Assembly (NCBI GenBank): GCA_001970955.1
Contig: MPUH01000020.1
Span: 98,317 to 162,316 of the forward strand
Source of the DNA: Stentor coeruleus
Lineage: Eukaryota > Ciliophora > Heterotrichea > Heterotrichida > Stentoridae
DNA: 64,000 bases
Direction: 5' to 3'
Shown here in pieces: positions 1 through 11,453 of the stretch; positions within the stretch are counted from its first letter, which is position 1; the number at the start of each line of letters is the position of its first letter. The position numbers and the translations under genes were made by a program. The notes under the pieces were generated by a model, which worked only from the letters and a program-made list of their open reading frames with translations, did no database searches and was not told the origin of the DNA.

Positions 1-2974
1 ATAAAGATGAATAGAAAATTGAAGGAGTGAATGAATAAGAAAATTCTGATGGAGTTTCACCTATAAATATTTTATTTGTTTCAGCTTCAATAGTTTTTCC
101 CATAATGCTTAGAGATTCAGGAACAGAAGATACAGATGAAATATCTAACGATATAGCCTTAGTAAAACAATTTTCTTCAACTGATTTAAATGTAACTTTA
201 TTTTGTGAACTAATGCTACAATCTTTACAATAAAAACTTAACTTACAATCTCTATCATTTTTTTCTATAATAACATCAATATTATTCCCAATAATCCCAA
301 TTGTTTCTATATTAATACTATTCAAAGTATCATTATAACAATTACCTCCATAATAATGGAAAGTAACACTAATATTAAAATCAGTACTAAACTTCCCCAC
401 ATCTTTCTGAAACACAGATATAGGCTGTAAAGTTTTTGTTTCCGTAATATTTAACAGAAAAAATTGAATAGCATTTAACCCAAAAAACACTAAAGCAAAA
501 ATGAAAAACGATAAAGTATAAAATCCCCCAATTGCATTTTTCTGAAATACAAGTGGAAGATTAACTTTTCTTTTATGCAAATTAGAGAAAATATCAACTA
601 TGCTGATTTTCCTTCTTAAAAAAGGAACTATAAGTAAAACAAGTAATAAAGCTACAAAGGAACAAGTTGCATACAACAAAAACAAATAATAAATTTTCGA
701 ATAATAACCCGGAACTTGATACGATTTTGGCTGTATAGAAATTTCTGTGAAATTCGGTTTAGCTTTTTCTGGCTCAACAGATCCTATTGGACAATAATAA
801 TTTTCTGGACAAGGAAAACAAGACTTTCTTCCTTCATACATATTAAAAAATCCTTCAGCACAAGGATAACATTGTCTTTTTGAAGTTGACCCATTAATAC
901 TATTAAAAGTTCCTTGTGGACAAAGTGTACAATTATTTTCTCCTATTTCACTAGCATATGATCCTTGAGGACAAAACTCGCATATGTAATCTGATAATAA
1001 ATATGAACCCTCTGAACAATAAAGAGGAAGACTTAGATTTTTAGCAATTTGTTCTATATGTAAATAAGTAAATCTATTAGATGCTCTTTGATGAGAAGGA
1101 GTTATAAAATATTCAGAAATTCCCCCTCCATAAAATATTAGTTTACTTTTTGAATAAGTATATCCTGCAGCAAAAACATGCCAAATTAACCAAGGGGATT
1201 GATATACAAGTTTTATATCGTTGTATATAAATAATTTAGCAATACTTCTATCATTTCTTAATTGCCCACCGTATTCAAGTAAATTACCTGAGAGTAAGAT
1301 TGATATACCTTCACAATAATATGGGGATTTTGAACGATAAAATCTTGTATCCCATAATTGTGTTGAAATATCATAAAATGGTATACTAGGGAAACCGAGA
1401 TAGTTTTTATCTTTGGCTCCTAAAATATATATTTTGTTTTTAAAAAGTTGGCAATGGCCTCCATAAAAACTTTCAGTGTAAGGGGGTAGTTTTGTATATA
1501 ATTTTGTATTGAAGTCGTATTCCCATATTTCATTTAATACTTCTACATATGTTTGTCCTCCTAAAATATAGAATTTTGGGAAAATTAATATTCCACAAGC
1601 ACCTATTCTTGAGCTAGGGGCTTCATTTTTCGGATGTATTTCATGCCAGATTGATGTGATAAAATTATATAAAAAAATGTCATTTCTATATCCATTAGCA
1701 TCTTCCCCTCCCCATACTATTAAAGTATCCCCTTGTGAACCTGCAGCATGACTAGTTCTAACTGAAGGGACTTTTCCTTTATTTTCTCCAGGACTCCATT
1801 TTCCTTCTATCATATCAAAAAGCCAAAGATCATTATAATATTTTGCTCCATTATGCCCTCCAAACATAGCAAATTTATTATCAATCAAATGCAAAGTGCT
1901 AAAAATACGCTCTTCAGGGTAAGTGAAATCATATGTAAATTGTGTAGAATTAAATGTATTTTCAATAATGTTGATATTTGCATAATCAAGTTGGTTTGTG
2001 TTGTCATCAATCTTTCCTCCGAAAAGCCAGAAATATTCTCCATCAAATGTTATTCCAGGTTTATATTTTACTTGATAGTTTGAAATATTAACCTCTTCGA
2101 ATTTTAAAGGATCTAAAAGTAAGTCAGCTCTTAAAATACGGTTATAAATTTTTTTCCCACTATTCAAACCTCCATAAACAAAAAGAAAATCATTGTAAAT
2201 AAAAATTTCAGGCTCAAGAGATGGACTGAATTCTCCCAAATCTACATTTAGTTTAGTCCAAGTCAGACTAGTGAAATTGTATTTATAAATATTTGGATCA
2301 ATTTCTTCTTCTTCGTTAGTTCCCCAAATCTGATACAATTCTGAATTATAGTAAAAAATTTTACTATTAAGGGCAACTCTTTGAGGATATTCATTTTGTG
2401 GATATTTATTAATAGTTTTTTCAATAACATCAATCCTAAGTAAATCTTACACCCAAATATCAGAAGAAGGATTTGAAAATGTCCTGCCACCATATATAAA
2501 AAGCAAATTATTTGTGTAGTTTTGTGAAGTACATGATGCGAAATCAGAAAGGCCACTTATTTCTTTAAATTCAAGGATTTTCTCAAGTACTCTTAAAGTA
2601 ATATGATAACTCCAAATGTCAGTAACAAACCCATATTCATCTTTTCCTCCGAAAAGGAAAATAAATTCAGGATTTTCACCAGAATGGAAAAGTAAAGCTT
2701 CTGAACGAGGACCTGAATATGTATTACTAAGAGCATTACCTGTTGGAATTTCTGTACGCTCCCAACCTGCATCTTTATGATATGCAAACCAAAAGTCATT
2801 ATATTTCTTTTCAAATCCTTTCCCACCAAAAACTATTAAAATATCGTCAAGGGTGTATAAAGAAGAACCATTTCTCTTTTCAGGAGGTGTCCAATTAGGT
2901 GTCATTGACTCTAAATAGCTGACACTCTTAGGATAAGCACCTAAACATAAAAATAGACCCCAAAAAATAGCCAT
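1..2974 (-). CDS. Kelch-repeat, cysteine-rich membrane protein (3' end outside window)
   Basis: This partial gene has about 986 codons in the window and runs off the left edge with its frame still open. It begins with a hydrophobic signal-like stretch (MAIFWGLFLCLGAYP). A long series of kelch-type blades follows, with repeated hydrophobic-GG pairs such as LIVFGGKG, FLFGGKD, LFIYGGR, FWLFGGK, FAMFGGHN, LIVWGGED and FYILGGQ. Next is a cysteine-rich stretch of GCC2/GCC3 (ephrin-receptor-like) type, with CPQGSYAS, CPQGTFNS and CAEGFFN units. Two or more transmembrane segments lie near positions 640-700 and 470-540, followed by another cysteine-bearing region. The reading frame needs removal of a 15-nt intron at 2436-2450. 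The architecture suggests a surface or endomembrane protein with an extracellular propeller. Ligand and role are not evident. The domain calls come from motif reading only. Confidence 0.85.
2436..2450 (-). other. 15-nt intron in kelch gene
   Basis: On the minus strand the sequence is GTAAGATTTACTTAG. Without splicing the frame hits TAA right after DIWV. With removal it continues as DIWVIDVIEK into more kelch repeats and stays open to the window edge. A is at position 10. Confidence 0.93.
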
Positions 2975-3891
2975 TATTACTTGGTAAATTTAGCCTTTTT
3001 TATATTAGTATTTAGTATTAGTTAGGAATCGCTTGACTACTGTCCAGCCCTTGTTAAACCTTTCTTATATAAAAAATTGAAAAAAACTTCAACAGTATAA
3101 AACTTAATCTGTAAATAATTTTTTTATACCTTGCGACCACTTAGAAATCAAGTTTCCTATTTTCTCATATTTAGAATTAGCAAAACTACTACTTACCAAA
3201 TTTTTATAAGACATATGTTTATACGATAGAAATTAAAATAAATATACAAGTCAACTTGATGGGTTTTTTTTACTAAAAATATATTATTATCAATACTAGT
3301 TTTGCTTAATTTTATTGCAACAGTTATCTAGTTCAATGTAAAAAATATTTCTTAGCACTTATGCAAAAGAAATTTATATCAAGATAGCAAAAACTCAATT
3401 TTGATTATTTGATCATCATATACAACAACAAAATGATTTAAAAATAATACTTGGGTTTTAGTTCAGATAAAATGCCTGTTGGGTGCAAGTTTTTATTATA
3501 AAGTCAAATATTTTTGGTATTTTTGTATTCTGCACTTTGTCACCAAATAATTAAATTTTTCTAAGAAGATCAGCAAATTTATTAAGTAATTTAAAGTATA
3601 AACATATAATTACTTAACTAAAGTTTGAACCCCGAAAAGATAGATAATTTCTCTAATCTATTTAAATATCCTAAACAATAGTAAGCAAAACATTTTTATA
3701 CTTACATAATATTTAATAATAAGATTAACTAAATATCTATTAAAAATACACTTTTTGTATTATTTAATAACTTCTGATTTCAACAAACTATTAAACCCAT
3801 ACTATAATTATAAACTTATAAAGACGAATCAAAATTATAATTTCTTTCTATTGTTATTGAAATTATATTTATATCTTAAAGCCTATAATCT
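2975..3891. other. Intergenic, AT-rich, no gene seen
   Basis: These 917 bp lie between the start of the kelch gene and the end of the PA-domain gene, both on the minus strand. The only open frame is a 64-codon plus-strand ORF of K/N/L/Y-rich low-complexity composition. It overlaps the last exon of the PA-domain gene and is judged spurious. No repeat or RNA gene was recognised. Confidence 0.5.
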
Positions 3892-5229
3892 TCACTTTGT
3901 ACCTATTAAAACCCTGAATGCTTTTTCTTTTCTAAATTTCAAAAAGTAAACCATAATTCCAATTCCAATCCTACATATCTCTTACAAAAGTATAAATGAA
4001 AATATTGGGACAAGTATTTTCACTAAAAGTAAATTATCTTTTCTATCTTGTTCCTTCTGACAATCTGGATCATCAGGACATGCTTCCTCACACTGTCCAT
4101 TATTTAATAAAAACGAATAGCATATTTCTTCTTTTAAACAATCTAAATTATCATAATGCCCAGCAGCATTATTACAATAAGGTGTACATACCCCATCCAT
4201 AAGCATTGAATAAGTACAATATCCTGAATAAAGTCCACACATAGTCCCATCAACAAATCTTGAAAAACAATATGCATCTTTTATATAATCACTCCAAAAC
4301 ACATCAATCCCAGATATTTCACATCTTGCAATAATACTTGAATATTTGTTATTTTTATAAAGAAAAGATGTACTTTCTTTAGGTATTGCATACTTTACTA
4401 ATACATCTTTATTGCAATCAATTGTATAATTATTAAAACATGAACTATATAAATCAATAAGATAATTGAAAAAAGTATCAATTTCTGATATATCTTTTAA
4501 AGAATAAAAGTAACTAAAAATCAAAGCGGTGTTTTGAAGCTTTTCAGCACCTGTTACTGATTCACTTGATGGGATACAAATATAGTTTATATTATCGTAA
4601 TAGATACAATCTGTAGCATTATAGGTTTTATAGTCAAGATTGGTTGCTGTTAAGATGATGTTACTCAGTGTTAAATAATTGTCTCGGGTATTGATAAGGT
4701 CTTTTAAGGAACGGATGAATGGGATATCTAAAGTATAATTTGATGTAAAAATTATATTGATTTCAGGATTAGATATTTGAGAGAATTTAGCATAATTGTA
4801 TTTTATAATAACTTCTTGATCTGAGTATTGAAGTATGAGTTCACCTAGAGATTTTGATATTAGGAGTACTGTTATGCCAATTGATGTACTTGATGAAAGA
4901 GATGGAGCATAAATCACGTTATCACCTATTATTTCACTTCCTATAATAAAAACAATCCCTGAAGCTCCTAAATCCTGAGCATTTTCTGCTAGGTAAAATA
5001 TGTTGCATATAGATGAATAAAAGATTAAGACAAATTCATCTCTGGAAAATGGCCCATCTAATATGCACCCAGCAGCTTCTGTATAAATAATTTTTGCATA
5101 GGTGTTTAAATACGAAGGGTTTCCAAAATTTACTATGGAGACGAAAGCTTTTTTGGTTGTGAGCTCTTGTGGACTTAGAAACTCCCATTCTCCAAAACAC
5201 ATTTGAATGAGTAAGAGAAGCAATGACAT
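3892..5229 (-). CDS. PA-domain type I membrane protein, possible sorting-receptor-like
   Basis: After splicing the protein has 440 residues. A short signal peptide (MSLLLLLIQMCFGEW) is followed by a protease-associated (PA) domain at about residues 20-150. Recognisable parts are AAGCILDGPF, ENAQDLGASGIVFI and GITVLLISKSLGELI. A central region contains IRSLKDLI, and a luminal cysteine-rich part includes LNR-like units (CEEACPDDPDC). It ends in one transmembrane helix and a short basic tail. The order signal, PA, cysteine-rich, TM, short tail resembles vacuolar sorting receptors and PA-domain membrane proteins, but no family-specific signature was confirmed. The 15-nt intron at 3971-3985 lies inside the TM helix. 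Without splicing the helix would be cut short; with splicing it reads on through IGIGIMVYFLKF. Confidence 0.8.
3971..3985 (-). other. 15-nt intron inside the TM helix of the PA-domain gene
   Basis: On the minus strand the sequence is GTAAGAGATATGTAG, with A at position 10. The unspliced frame stops at TAA (3982-3984) in the middle of a hydrophobic helix. Splicing extends the helix and adds a basic cytosolic tail ending at the TGA at 3892-3894. Confidence 0.9.
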
Positions 5230-5387
5230 TTGTATTTAATGTTAATAATGTAAATTATTCTAACTTGATTATGTATAAATTCAAAAATTTTAGTATATCT
5301 TTGTTGTTGTGTATTTTATAGAATATTTGATAAAGTATATTTCATATTTTATTTGAAAAAAAACTATGTTTTATGCTAAATTATAGA

Positions 5388-5606
5388 CTATTTATATGCT
5401 TTTGGTAGAGAAAGATGATTTATGCTAAAAAAATTAGGTTGATTTTTAGAATGCAAGTGCTTTTTTGATAGGATTTTAAATGCAGATAAGGGAATATTAA
5501 GGTAGTAACTCAGAAGGTTAACATCATATCTATTATAAATCACAAACTCTAGAAGTGAACTATCATCTAATTGCATTTTGTAAAGATAGCTTAACCTTCT
5601 TGCCAA
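5388..5606 (-). CDS. Doubtful small ORF (72 aa)
   Basis: This short minus-strand frame encodes 72 residues with no recognised domain. It begins MARRLSYLYK. It lies alone between the PA-domain and WD40 genes. The sequence upstream of it is C-rich on the plus strand, as expected for the 3' flank of the WD40 gene and not for a 5' flank of this ORF. I consider it more likely spurious than real and list it because its composition is not pure low-complexity. The rest of 5230-5817 holds nothing recognisable. Confidence 0.22.
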   Translation of the reverse strand: MARRLSYLYKMQLDDSSLLEFVIYNRYDVNLLSYYLNIPLSAFKILSKKHLHSKNQPNFFSINHLSLPKAYK

Positions 5607-5817
5607 AGTTTATTTAATCTAAAAAAACTAACTCATATCTCTTAAAAGCACTTCCCTTATCTAATTCTTACATCATCCTTCTAAATACATAAAATACTAA
5701 TTTCACTACATCTTCCCATATTTCTTATCAACAAAAACAACAAAAATTGCAAAATCTGCAAATCTATTCCTCAAAACCATCAAAAAAGCCACCCAATTTC
5801 CCCATCTAAATTAGCCA

Positions 5818-7434
5818 TTAACTAAAATTATTAAAAGCTTGTCTCAACTCCGGATATAATCTAATCCATTCATCCGCACTCTGATAGCTATAAAACGTAG
5901 CCTGATGTGATTTATGTAAAAGTTGCCACACCTTAACACTTCCATCTTCAGACGAAGTAAACACATACTTATTATCTTTGCTTATAACAATATTTGTTAT
6001 AATCCTCGTATGCACTTGTGAAATATCAAGCATCATTTTATTAGGAATATCCCAAACCCTAATAGTCTTATCAGAAGAAGCAGAAGCCATAATCATTCCA
6101 TCTTTACTAACTGCAATACTATTTACACTAGATCCATGTCCTTTCATAATACTTTCCATTTTTTGTGTTTCAATATTCCACATAATAATATTCCCATTAG
6201 CAAATCCTGATATCAAATATCTATCATTAATAGCATAAGATAAAGACAATAGATTTGCTTGAAATTCTTCAAAAACTTTAATGCATTTAAAAGTCTGTAA
6301 ATCCCATATTTTTATTGTATTATCCCATGAACCAGAAGCTAATTCACTACAATTTTTGTTAAAGGCAATTGAGATTATATCTGATTTATGACCTTCTAAA
6401 ATCCCTATTTGTGATTTTTTTATTAAGTCCCATAAGAGAATTTTAGCATCAGAACATGCTGAAGCAATCATTTGAGTGTTTTTACTGATGATTACAGATA
6501 AGACTCTATTTGTATGACCTTCAATAACCCAATGTAAAGATTTTTTCTTTAAGTCCCATACACGAACCGTACGATCATTTGACCCAGAGATTGCAAAAGA
6601 GTTATCTTGAGTTATGGCTACTGTGTTGACAAAGTAAGTATGACCTTGAAATATGCTTTGTATTGATTTTGTATTTAAGTCCCAGACTCGAACACTTTTA
6701 TCACCAGATCCAGAAATAAGTATTGTATTATCATCTGATATAGCTACTGAATTTACCCAATCTAAATGGCCTTTAAGTATTGCTGTTTGCATCATGTTTT
6801 CCATATTCCATAGGCGGATTGTCATGTCAGATGACCCTGTGGCTAGAGTTTTACAATCTTGAGACATTGCTATGCTAATTATTGGCTGTGTGTGACCTTC
6901 CATTAACAGTTCCCAATCGCTTTCAAGATATTTTATAGCTTCTTCTTTTGTTTTAAATAGTAACAAGTTTTTAAAATCAAGCCATGTGTTCTTGAAGTAT
7001 AGTAATATTTCATCGTTTAGTTCTATGTCACCAACAACTCGTTGTTCTAATTTTTTTGTCAGTAGGTGTCCTATTTCTTCAAATTGTTGATCTGTTACTT
7101 CAACATGGGTTAGTAAGTATTTGTATTTCTCTGAAAAATGCTTCAGCTTTGATATTGCGTCATATGCTAATGAGGAAATTTCTTTAATAAGTTTTGCTGC
7201 TTGGTTCGAGATGGTTTCTTGGCATTTTTTGATAGTTACTAGCCTAGAAGAGATTTCATTTTTCAGTTTTGTCTTTTGGGATGAAGTTAAACTTACTCTT
7301 GATGGTTTGAGATTTATTTGAGATTTTTTGGATAAACTGCCTGAAGCTTGCCCTTCATTAGAAATATCAGATATGTGCACTTTTTCACATACACAAACAA
7401 CAGGGCTTTTACCACAGGAAACACAGTTTTTCAT
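5818..7434 (-). CDS. WD40-repeat protein with N-terminal cysteine motif and coiled coil
   Basis: The protein has 538 residues. The first 20 carry a compact cysteine motif (NCVSCGKSPVVCVCEK) that could bind zinc. A serine-rich linker follows, then a helical, probably coiled-coil region at about 50-165. From about residue 175 to 510 there are eight WD40 repeats, each with a GH-type dipeptide and a WD/WN end: LWNM, VWDL, VWDL, LWDL, IWDL, MWNI, VWDI and VWQL. The sixth repeat lacks the usual GH. Such proteins serve as scaffolds, and the partner cannot be told from sequence. This N-terminal Cys plus coiled-coil plus WD40 layout is common in ciliate genomes. No intron disrupts the frame. Confidence 0.88.
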   Translation of the reverse strand: MKNCVSCGKSPVVCVCEKVHISDISNEGQASGSLSKKSQINLKPSRVSLTSSQKTKLKNEISSRLVTIKKCQETISNQAAKLIKEISSLAYDAISKLKHFSEKYKYLLTHVEVTDQQFEEIGHLLTKKLEQRVVGDIELNDEILLYFKNTWLDFKNLLLFKTKEEAIKYLESDWELLMEGHTQPIISIAMSQDCKTLATGSSDMTIRLWNMENMMQTAILKGHLDWVNSVAISDDNTILISGSGDKSVRVWDLNTKSIQSIFQGHTYFVNTVAITQDNSFAISGSNDRTVRVWDLKKKSLHWVIEGHTNRVLSVIISKNTQMIASACSDAKILLWDLIKKSQIGILEGHKSDIISIAFNKNCSELASGSWDNTIKIWDLQTFKCIKVFEEFQANLLSLSYAINDRYLISGFANGNIIMWNIETQKMESIMKGHGSSVNSIAVSKDGMIMASASSDKTIRVWDIPNKMMLDISQVHTRIITNIVISKDNKYVFTSSEDGSVKVWQLLHKSHQATFYSYQSADEWIRLYPELRQAFNNFS

Positions 7435-8769
7435 TTATTATTGTTAAAACATAGAGATTTAGTGTCGGTTATTGAATTTTTATAGTAAAGTTTTGTATTT
7501 AGTATGATAATTTTCGTTCATCCTTTTTTTGTTTCAGATTGAAAATAATTGTTTGTGAGTTTTATTAGCTTTATAAAGTTCTCCAAGAGTTATGCAACCT
7601 GCAATCTAGGCCAACAATGTCTGTAGTACTTTGCTGTTAATTAATTAACCCAATAATTTTTAAGTTATCATATATAGAAAAATAAAATCTTTAGTTTTTC
7701 TAAATATATTCGAAATACATACACATATGCTGATAATTATTATAAGCATATTTATTTCTGGTTTTCATAGTGTATCAAAACCAAATAGACTATTTTATTT
7801 TATGAATATCTAAATAATTGTAAACTTTCTCCTAAATAAATCCTGAATACTAACTGTATATTATCTTGATACTCATAAAACTGAGTATTTAATATAGCCA
7901 TATCAGTTTCTTAAAACTTATAAATAAAACTAAAAATTTTATTCATATATTATCTTACAAAAACATAAATATCACAGTTTTTTTATACTTATTGACTTGC
8001 TAAAATAATTATTTATAATTTCTTCATTATTTTTAATTTAAGTATAAAGGCTTCTCATCTCTTTCATATAGGAATTCTTTCTTCACAGGCTCTAAATAGC
8101 AAATATTGATTTTTTATTGAGAAATTATTAGTATAAGTATCCTTTTGGATAAAAAAAATTGTTATTATTTGAAATAAAAAGTTTATTATATAGAATTATG
8201 TATTTGGTAAAATAGTGTTACGATATTTGAGGATTTATTATTATGTATTAATCTACCTTAAATGATAGGTAAGCTTATATTGTCTAATAAATTATCAATC
8301 TTATAATATAAATAAGTAAAAATCTAATACCTAATATTAAACTCAATCTTTATTCTTACAATAATTATTTTGCTTCCAATCAACCTTACTAACCTGCTAA
8401 TAGCACCCCTTCCTAGTTTATCATCAACATCACATATTCAGATACCACTATATTTTCTAAAATCCAAAAATCCAAATATTTAAAATCATCATCTTCTACA
8501 ACAACAACATTCCCAAATTAAACACAAAATATTCAATTTTAAAAAATTCTTATTAAAAGCAATTGAAACTTTTTTTCTTACCCAAAAATCCATTTACCTT
8601 GAAAATTTAAAACTCTTAACCTATTTCTGTTCAGCCTAAAGCATTATAATTTTATATTACCCCTACCTTTAAACTCACAAAAACCAAAAACCCTTTCAAA
8701 ATCCTAACTAAATCACAATTAATTTTTTAATCTACATTATTCATAGCTGTCAATATAATATATAATATT
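7435..8769. other. Intergenic between divergent genes
   Basis: These 1,335 bp separate the starts of the WD40 gene (minus) and the B-box gene (plus). The last roughly 430 bp are strongly G-poor and C-containing on the plus strand, matching the 5'-flank composition of other plus genes here. No RNA gene, repeat or long ORF is seen. It presumably contains both promoters, but no defined element can be named. Confidence 0.5.
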
Positions 8770-10182
8770 ATGGATGCTACATGTTCTGAATGTGAAAATC
8801 AAGCTGCTAATTTCTGTTCTAAATGCAGCCCATCAAAATACTTTTGTGAATTCCACTCCCAAGATCATCTCCAAAATATGAAAGGGCATACTTTTGAAAA
8901 TGCCTTTAAAATAATAGACAATAAAAAACAAAGCATATTAAAAGTTGCTTATTCAGGGCTTGCTAAAGATATAAATGCACAAATTGTAGAATATACAACT
9001 CAAGCTAATTATATGATAGAAGCTATAAACAAATCTGTATCTTCATTAATTCAATTAAGTCATGAACTAACAAGAGAGTTTTGTTTAAGCATAGAAAGTA
9101 GTTTATCATACAAAATTGTTTCTGCTAAAGCATTTGAATATTACAGCAAGTTTCGAATAAAAAATACTAAATTAGCAAAGACAGCTAATAAGATTGTATT
9201 GAATATTGAAAAAAAAAAGTCAAAAATCACTGAGTCTTGGAATAAGATGATTGAGGAAACAAAAAAGTTTAATGTGAATAATAGAATTCCAATAGAGTCA
9301 AGACGGTCATTAATAGAGTTTTCAAGGCCAATTAATATTCAGTTTAATAGAGGGAGTTTATATGATTTAAGTAATGAAAGGAGACGTGGGGTACAGGAAA
9401 GTTCAGTTAGTGATGATGAGGACGCAACTGCATCGACTACTTTTAAATGTGAATGTCTATCAAACTACAAGAGAATACGTGATGAACTGATAAAAGACGA
9501 GTTAAAAAGAGGTAAGAAAAAATGCCAGAAATGTCTTAACCTTGAAAAATGCAATAAGTGCAAGTTATGGTGCGATAAGAATACAGTAAAATCAACAATT
9601 TGTCTAGACTGCACAAACGAAGACATTTGCAGAAAATGCAAAAAGATTATGGAAAAGTGTTTTATATGCCAAAATACAAAAATGTGTTATACATGTTTGA
9701 GTTATATTTATTGCTTTGAATGTAGAAAATATTATCCTCTAAGCTCATTGAAAGAATACAATTTACAAGAATATGCTTTTAGAGATAAATGCTTACATCA
9801 TTTAGAACCTTTAATATGTTCTATATGCTCAGGGATTGTACCAAAAAATGATTCAGAAAATAGTATATGTCTTAAATGTTTAGATAAAGGGAAATGCTTT
9901 TGTATGAATACAGAAAACTTAGATTTTTTAAGTGTGCATAGAAAATGCAGAAAATGTGCGGGATATAGTGTGTGTAATAAATGTGGAAACTTAGAAAAAG
10001 TTGAAGATTTAGAAAAAAATGATGGCTTTTGTAGCAGATGTGAAGGTTCCAGATTTTGTAAAATCTGCGGAAAGAAAACTTTGGATGATGAGATAGCTTT
10101 GAAGAGTAGTATTTGCATTGAATGCGTAAGAAGATATGATGGGTCTTCGCAAATAAGCTTAAAAACTAGGCTTATTAACTAG
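8770..10182 (+). CDS. B-box-like and multi-CxxC cysteine-rich protein
   Basis: The protein has 470 residues. Residues 1-45 form a B-box-like zinc module: CSECENQAANFCSKC, then CEFHSQDH and GH. A helical region spans about 50-180. From about 225 to the end there is a dense run of CxxC pairs (for example CQKC, CNKC, CRKC, CFIC, CSIC, CLKC, CRKC, CNKC, CSRC and CKIC). These could bind several zinc ions in treble-clef or ribbon folds. There is no RING consensus that I can assign, so E3 ligase activity is not supported. The start is the first ATG after a long G-poor leader. It is divergent from the WD40 gene. Confidence 0.82.
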   Translation: MDATCSECENQAANFCSKCSPSKYFCEFHSQDHLQNMKGHTFENAFKIIDNKKQSILKVAYSGLAKDINAQIVEYTTQANYMIEAINKSVSSLIQLSHELTREFCLSIESSLSYKIVSAKAFEYYSKFRIKNTKLAKTANKIVLNIEKKKSKITESWNKMIEETKKFNVNNRIPIESRRSLIEFSRPINIQFNRGSLYDLSNERRRGVQESSVSDDEDATASTTFKCECLSNYKRIRDELIKDELKRGKKKCQKCLNLEKCNKCKLWCDKNTVKSTICLDCTNEDICRKCKKIMEKCFICQNTKMCYTCLSYIYCFECRKYYPLSSLKEYNLQEYAFRDKCLHHLEPLICSICSGIVPKNDSENSICLKCLDKGKCFCMNTENLDFLSVHRKCRKCAGYSVCNKCGNLEKVEDLEKNDGFCSRCEGSRFCKICGKKTLDDEIALKSSICIECVRRYDGSSQISLKTRLIN

Positions 10183-10445
10183 GTTTAATTAGGTAAGATT
10201 TATAGGCAAATAATGTTTAGAAGTGTTTTTTTTTAATGTATAAGCTATAGTTTTACATGCTAAGGATATATTTAGATTATGTTTAAAACAATCATAAATT
10301 AAACTAATTCCATAATATTTCAAATCAAAAATACAAAATTCCCACCTATCAATTCCTTTCATTCTTTTAAAGCCTCTTACTTACCTTATACATAATATCA
10401 ACACCAAAATCCCAACTTTTCACTACCTTTCATAAATTATATAGC

Positions 10446-11453
10446 CTATCCTAACTTTCCCTCATCCTTTTTCTTCAAAACTTTGGCAATAGAAGAGTGT
10501 AAAAATCCTTCAAACAACCCAGCAACGGTGAAAACTCCTCCAACAATGGCACAGACCTGAACAATGAAATGGAAAAAGCTTTCCTGAACTTGGGCAAACT
10601 TTACCGTAACAGGGCTTAAATCATATCTAAAAAATACAGCAGGAGCACCTTCAGCCCTATATTCATTACTATTTGCTGTAAATTGATGTACATAATACTC
10701 TTTATCCTGTAAATTTTTATAAGTAGTCGGGACAACTTTAATATAATATTCATAACTTATAGGTTCTTTAACATTATCTGGACGTATTTTCTTAACACTA
10801 TCTAAAGGACTTAACACACCTTCATGAAATGCAGTCTGTATAGCTTGAATATCATGATTTTCTCCAAACGACAAATGAATAATTTCATGTGAAAAATCCA
10901 ACTTCCCAATATCATTACCAACTATAGAATGAACTCTATCATGAAAAGCATGACTTGATATATGAAAATTCCCAGGGACTTTATTAACTTTAATATTCCC
11001 TTGCAATCTACATCCTTCTTTATCTTGAAGTTGTTGTTTTACTATTCCTATTAATTGAGCATTATTTGTTGATTCATTAAGTAAATCTTCTTCAGAAAGG
11101 ATATTCCCGTTTGTGTCGATTCTGATTTTCTTCATTGATCCTTCAACATTCATTACATGGCTGCCCATTATGTCTTGAGCATCTAAAGAAGCTATACCAC
11201 ATGGGTATCTAGGAAATATAACATCTATATTGATAATAAGCTTTTCACCTCCTCTGTTAATATCTACAAACATTTCTGTACTTGTTGAAATTGTTAGATA
11301 GGTATTGAGTTCAGAGAGGAATAGTAAGAGCATGAATGAACAGGCGATAATTGACACCAAAGCTCCTGAGACTGTTGGCTCAGTGAGATCTTGAGGCAAT
11401 TTTCTGTAAACGTCGAATTTTTTCAGTTTGCTTTTCACGGTCTCACCAAACAT
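10446..11453 (-). CDS. ERGIC3/Erv46-like ER-Golgi cargo receptor
   Basis: The protein has 335 residues, somewhat shorter than animal ERGIC3 (about 380). The N-terminus has the family pattern (KKFDVYRKLPQDL, then a TM helix at about 30-52 preceded by SGALVSIIACS). The large lumenal region carries family features such as NIDVIFPRYPCGI, LDAQDIMG, GNFHISSHAF and an SYEYYIKVVPTTY-like segment. A second TM helix lies near the C-terminus (VCAIVGGVFTVAGLFEGF). Family knowledge: Erv41/Erv46 complexes cycle between ER and Golgi as cargo receptors. The C-terminus ends KKKDEGKLG, so a canonical KKxx retrieval signal is absent. It is flanked by a C-rich (coding strand) 5' region at 11454-11700. Confidence 0.92.
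   Translation of the reverse strand: MFGETVKSKLKKFDVYRKLPQDLTEPTVSGALVSIIACSFMLLLFLSELNTYLTISTSTEMFVDINRGGEKLIINIDVIFPRYPCGIASLDAQDIMGSHVMNVEGSMKKIRIDTNGNILSEEDLLNESTNNAQLIGIVKQQLQDKEGCRLQGNIKVNKVPGNFHISSHAFHDRVHSIVGNDIGKLDFSHEIIHLSFGENHDIQAIQTAFHEGVLSPLDSVKKIRPDNVKEPISYEYYIKVVPTTYKNLQDKEYYVHQFTANSNEYRAEGAPAVFFRYDLSPVTVKFAQVQESFFHFIVQVCAIVGGVFTVAGLFEGFLHSSIAKVLKKKDEGKLG

Noticed and set aside
3755-3949. 64-codon plus-strand ORF
   Set aside because: It is low-complexity and antisense to the last exon of the PA-domain gene.
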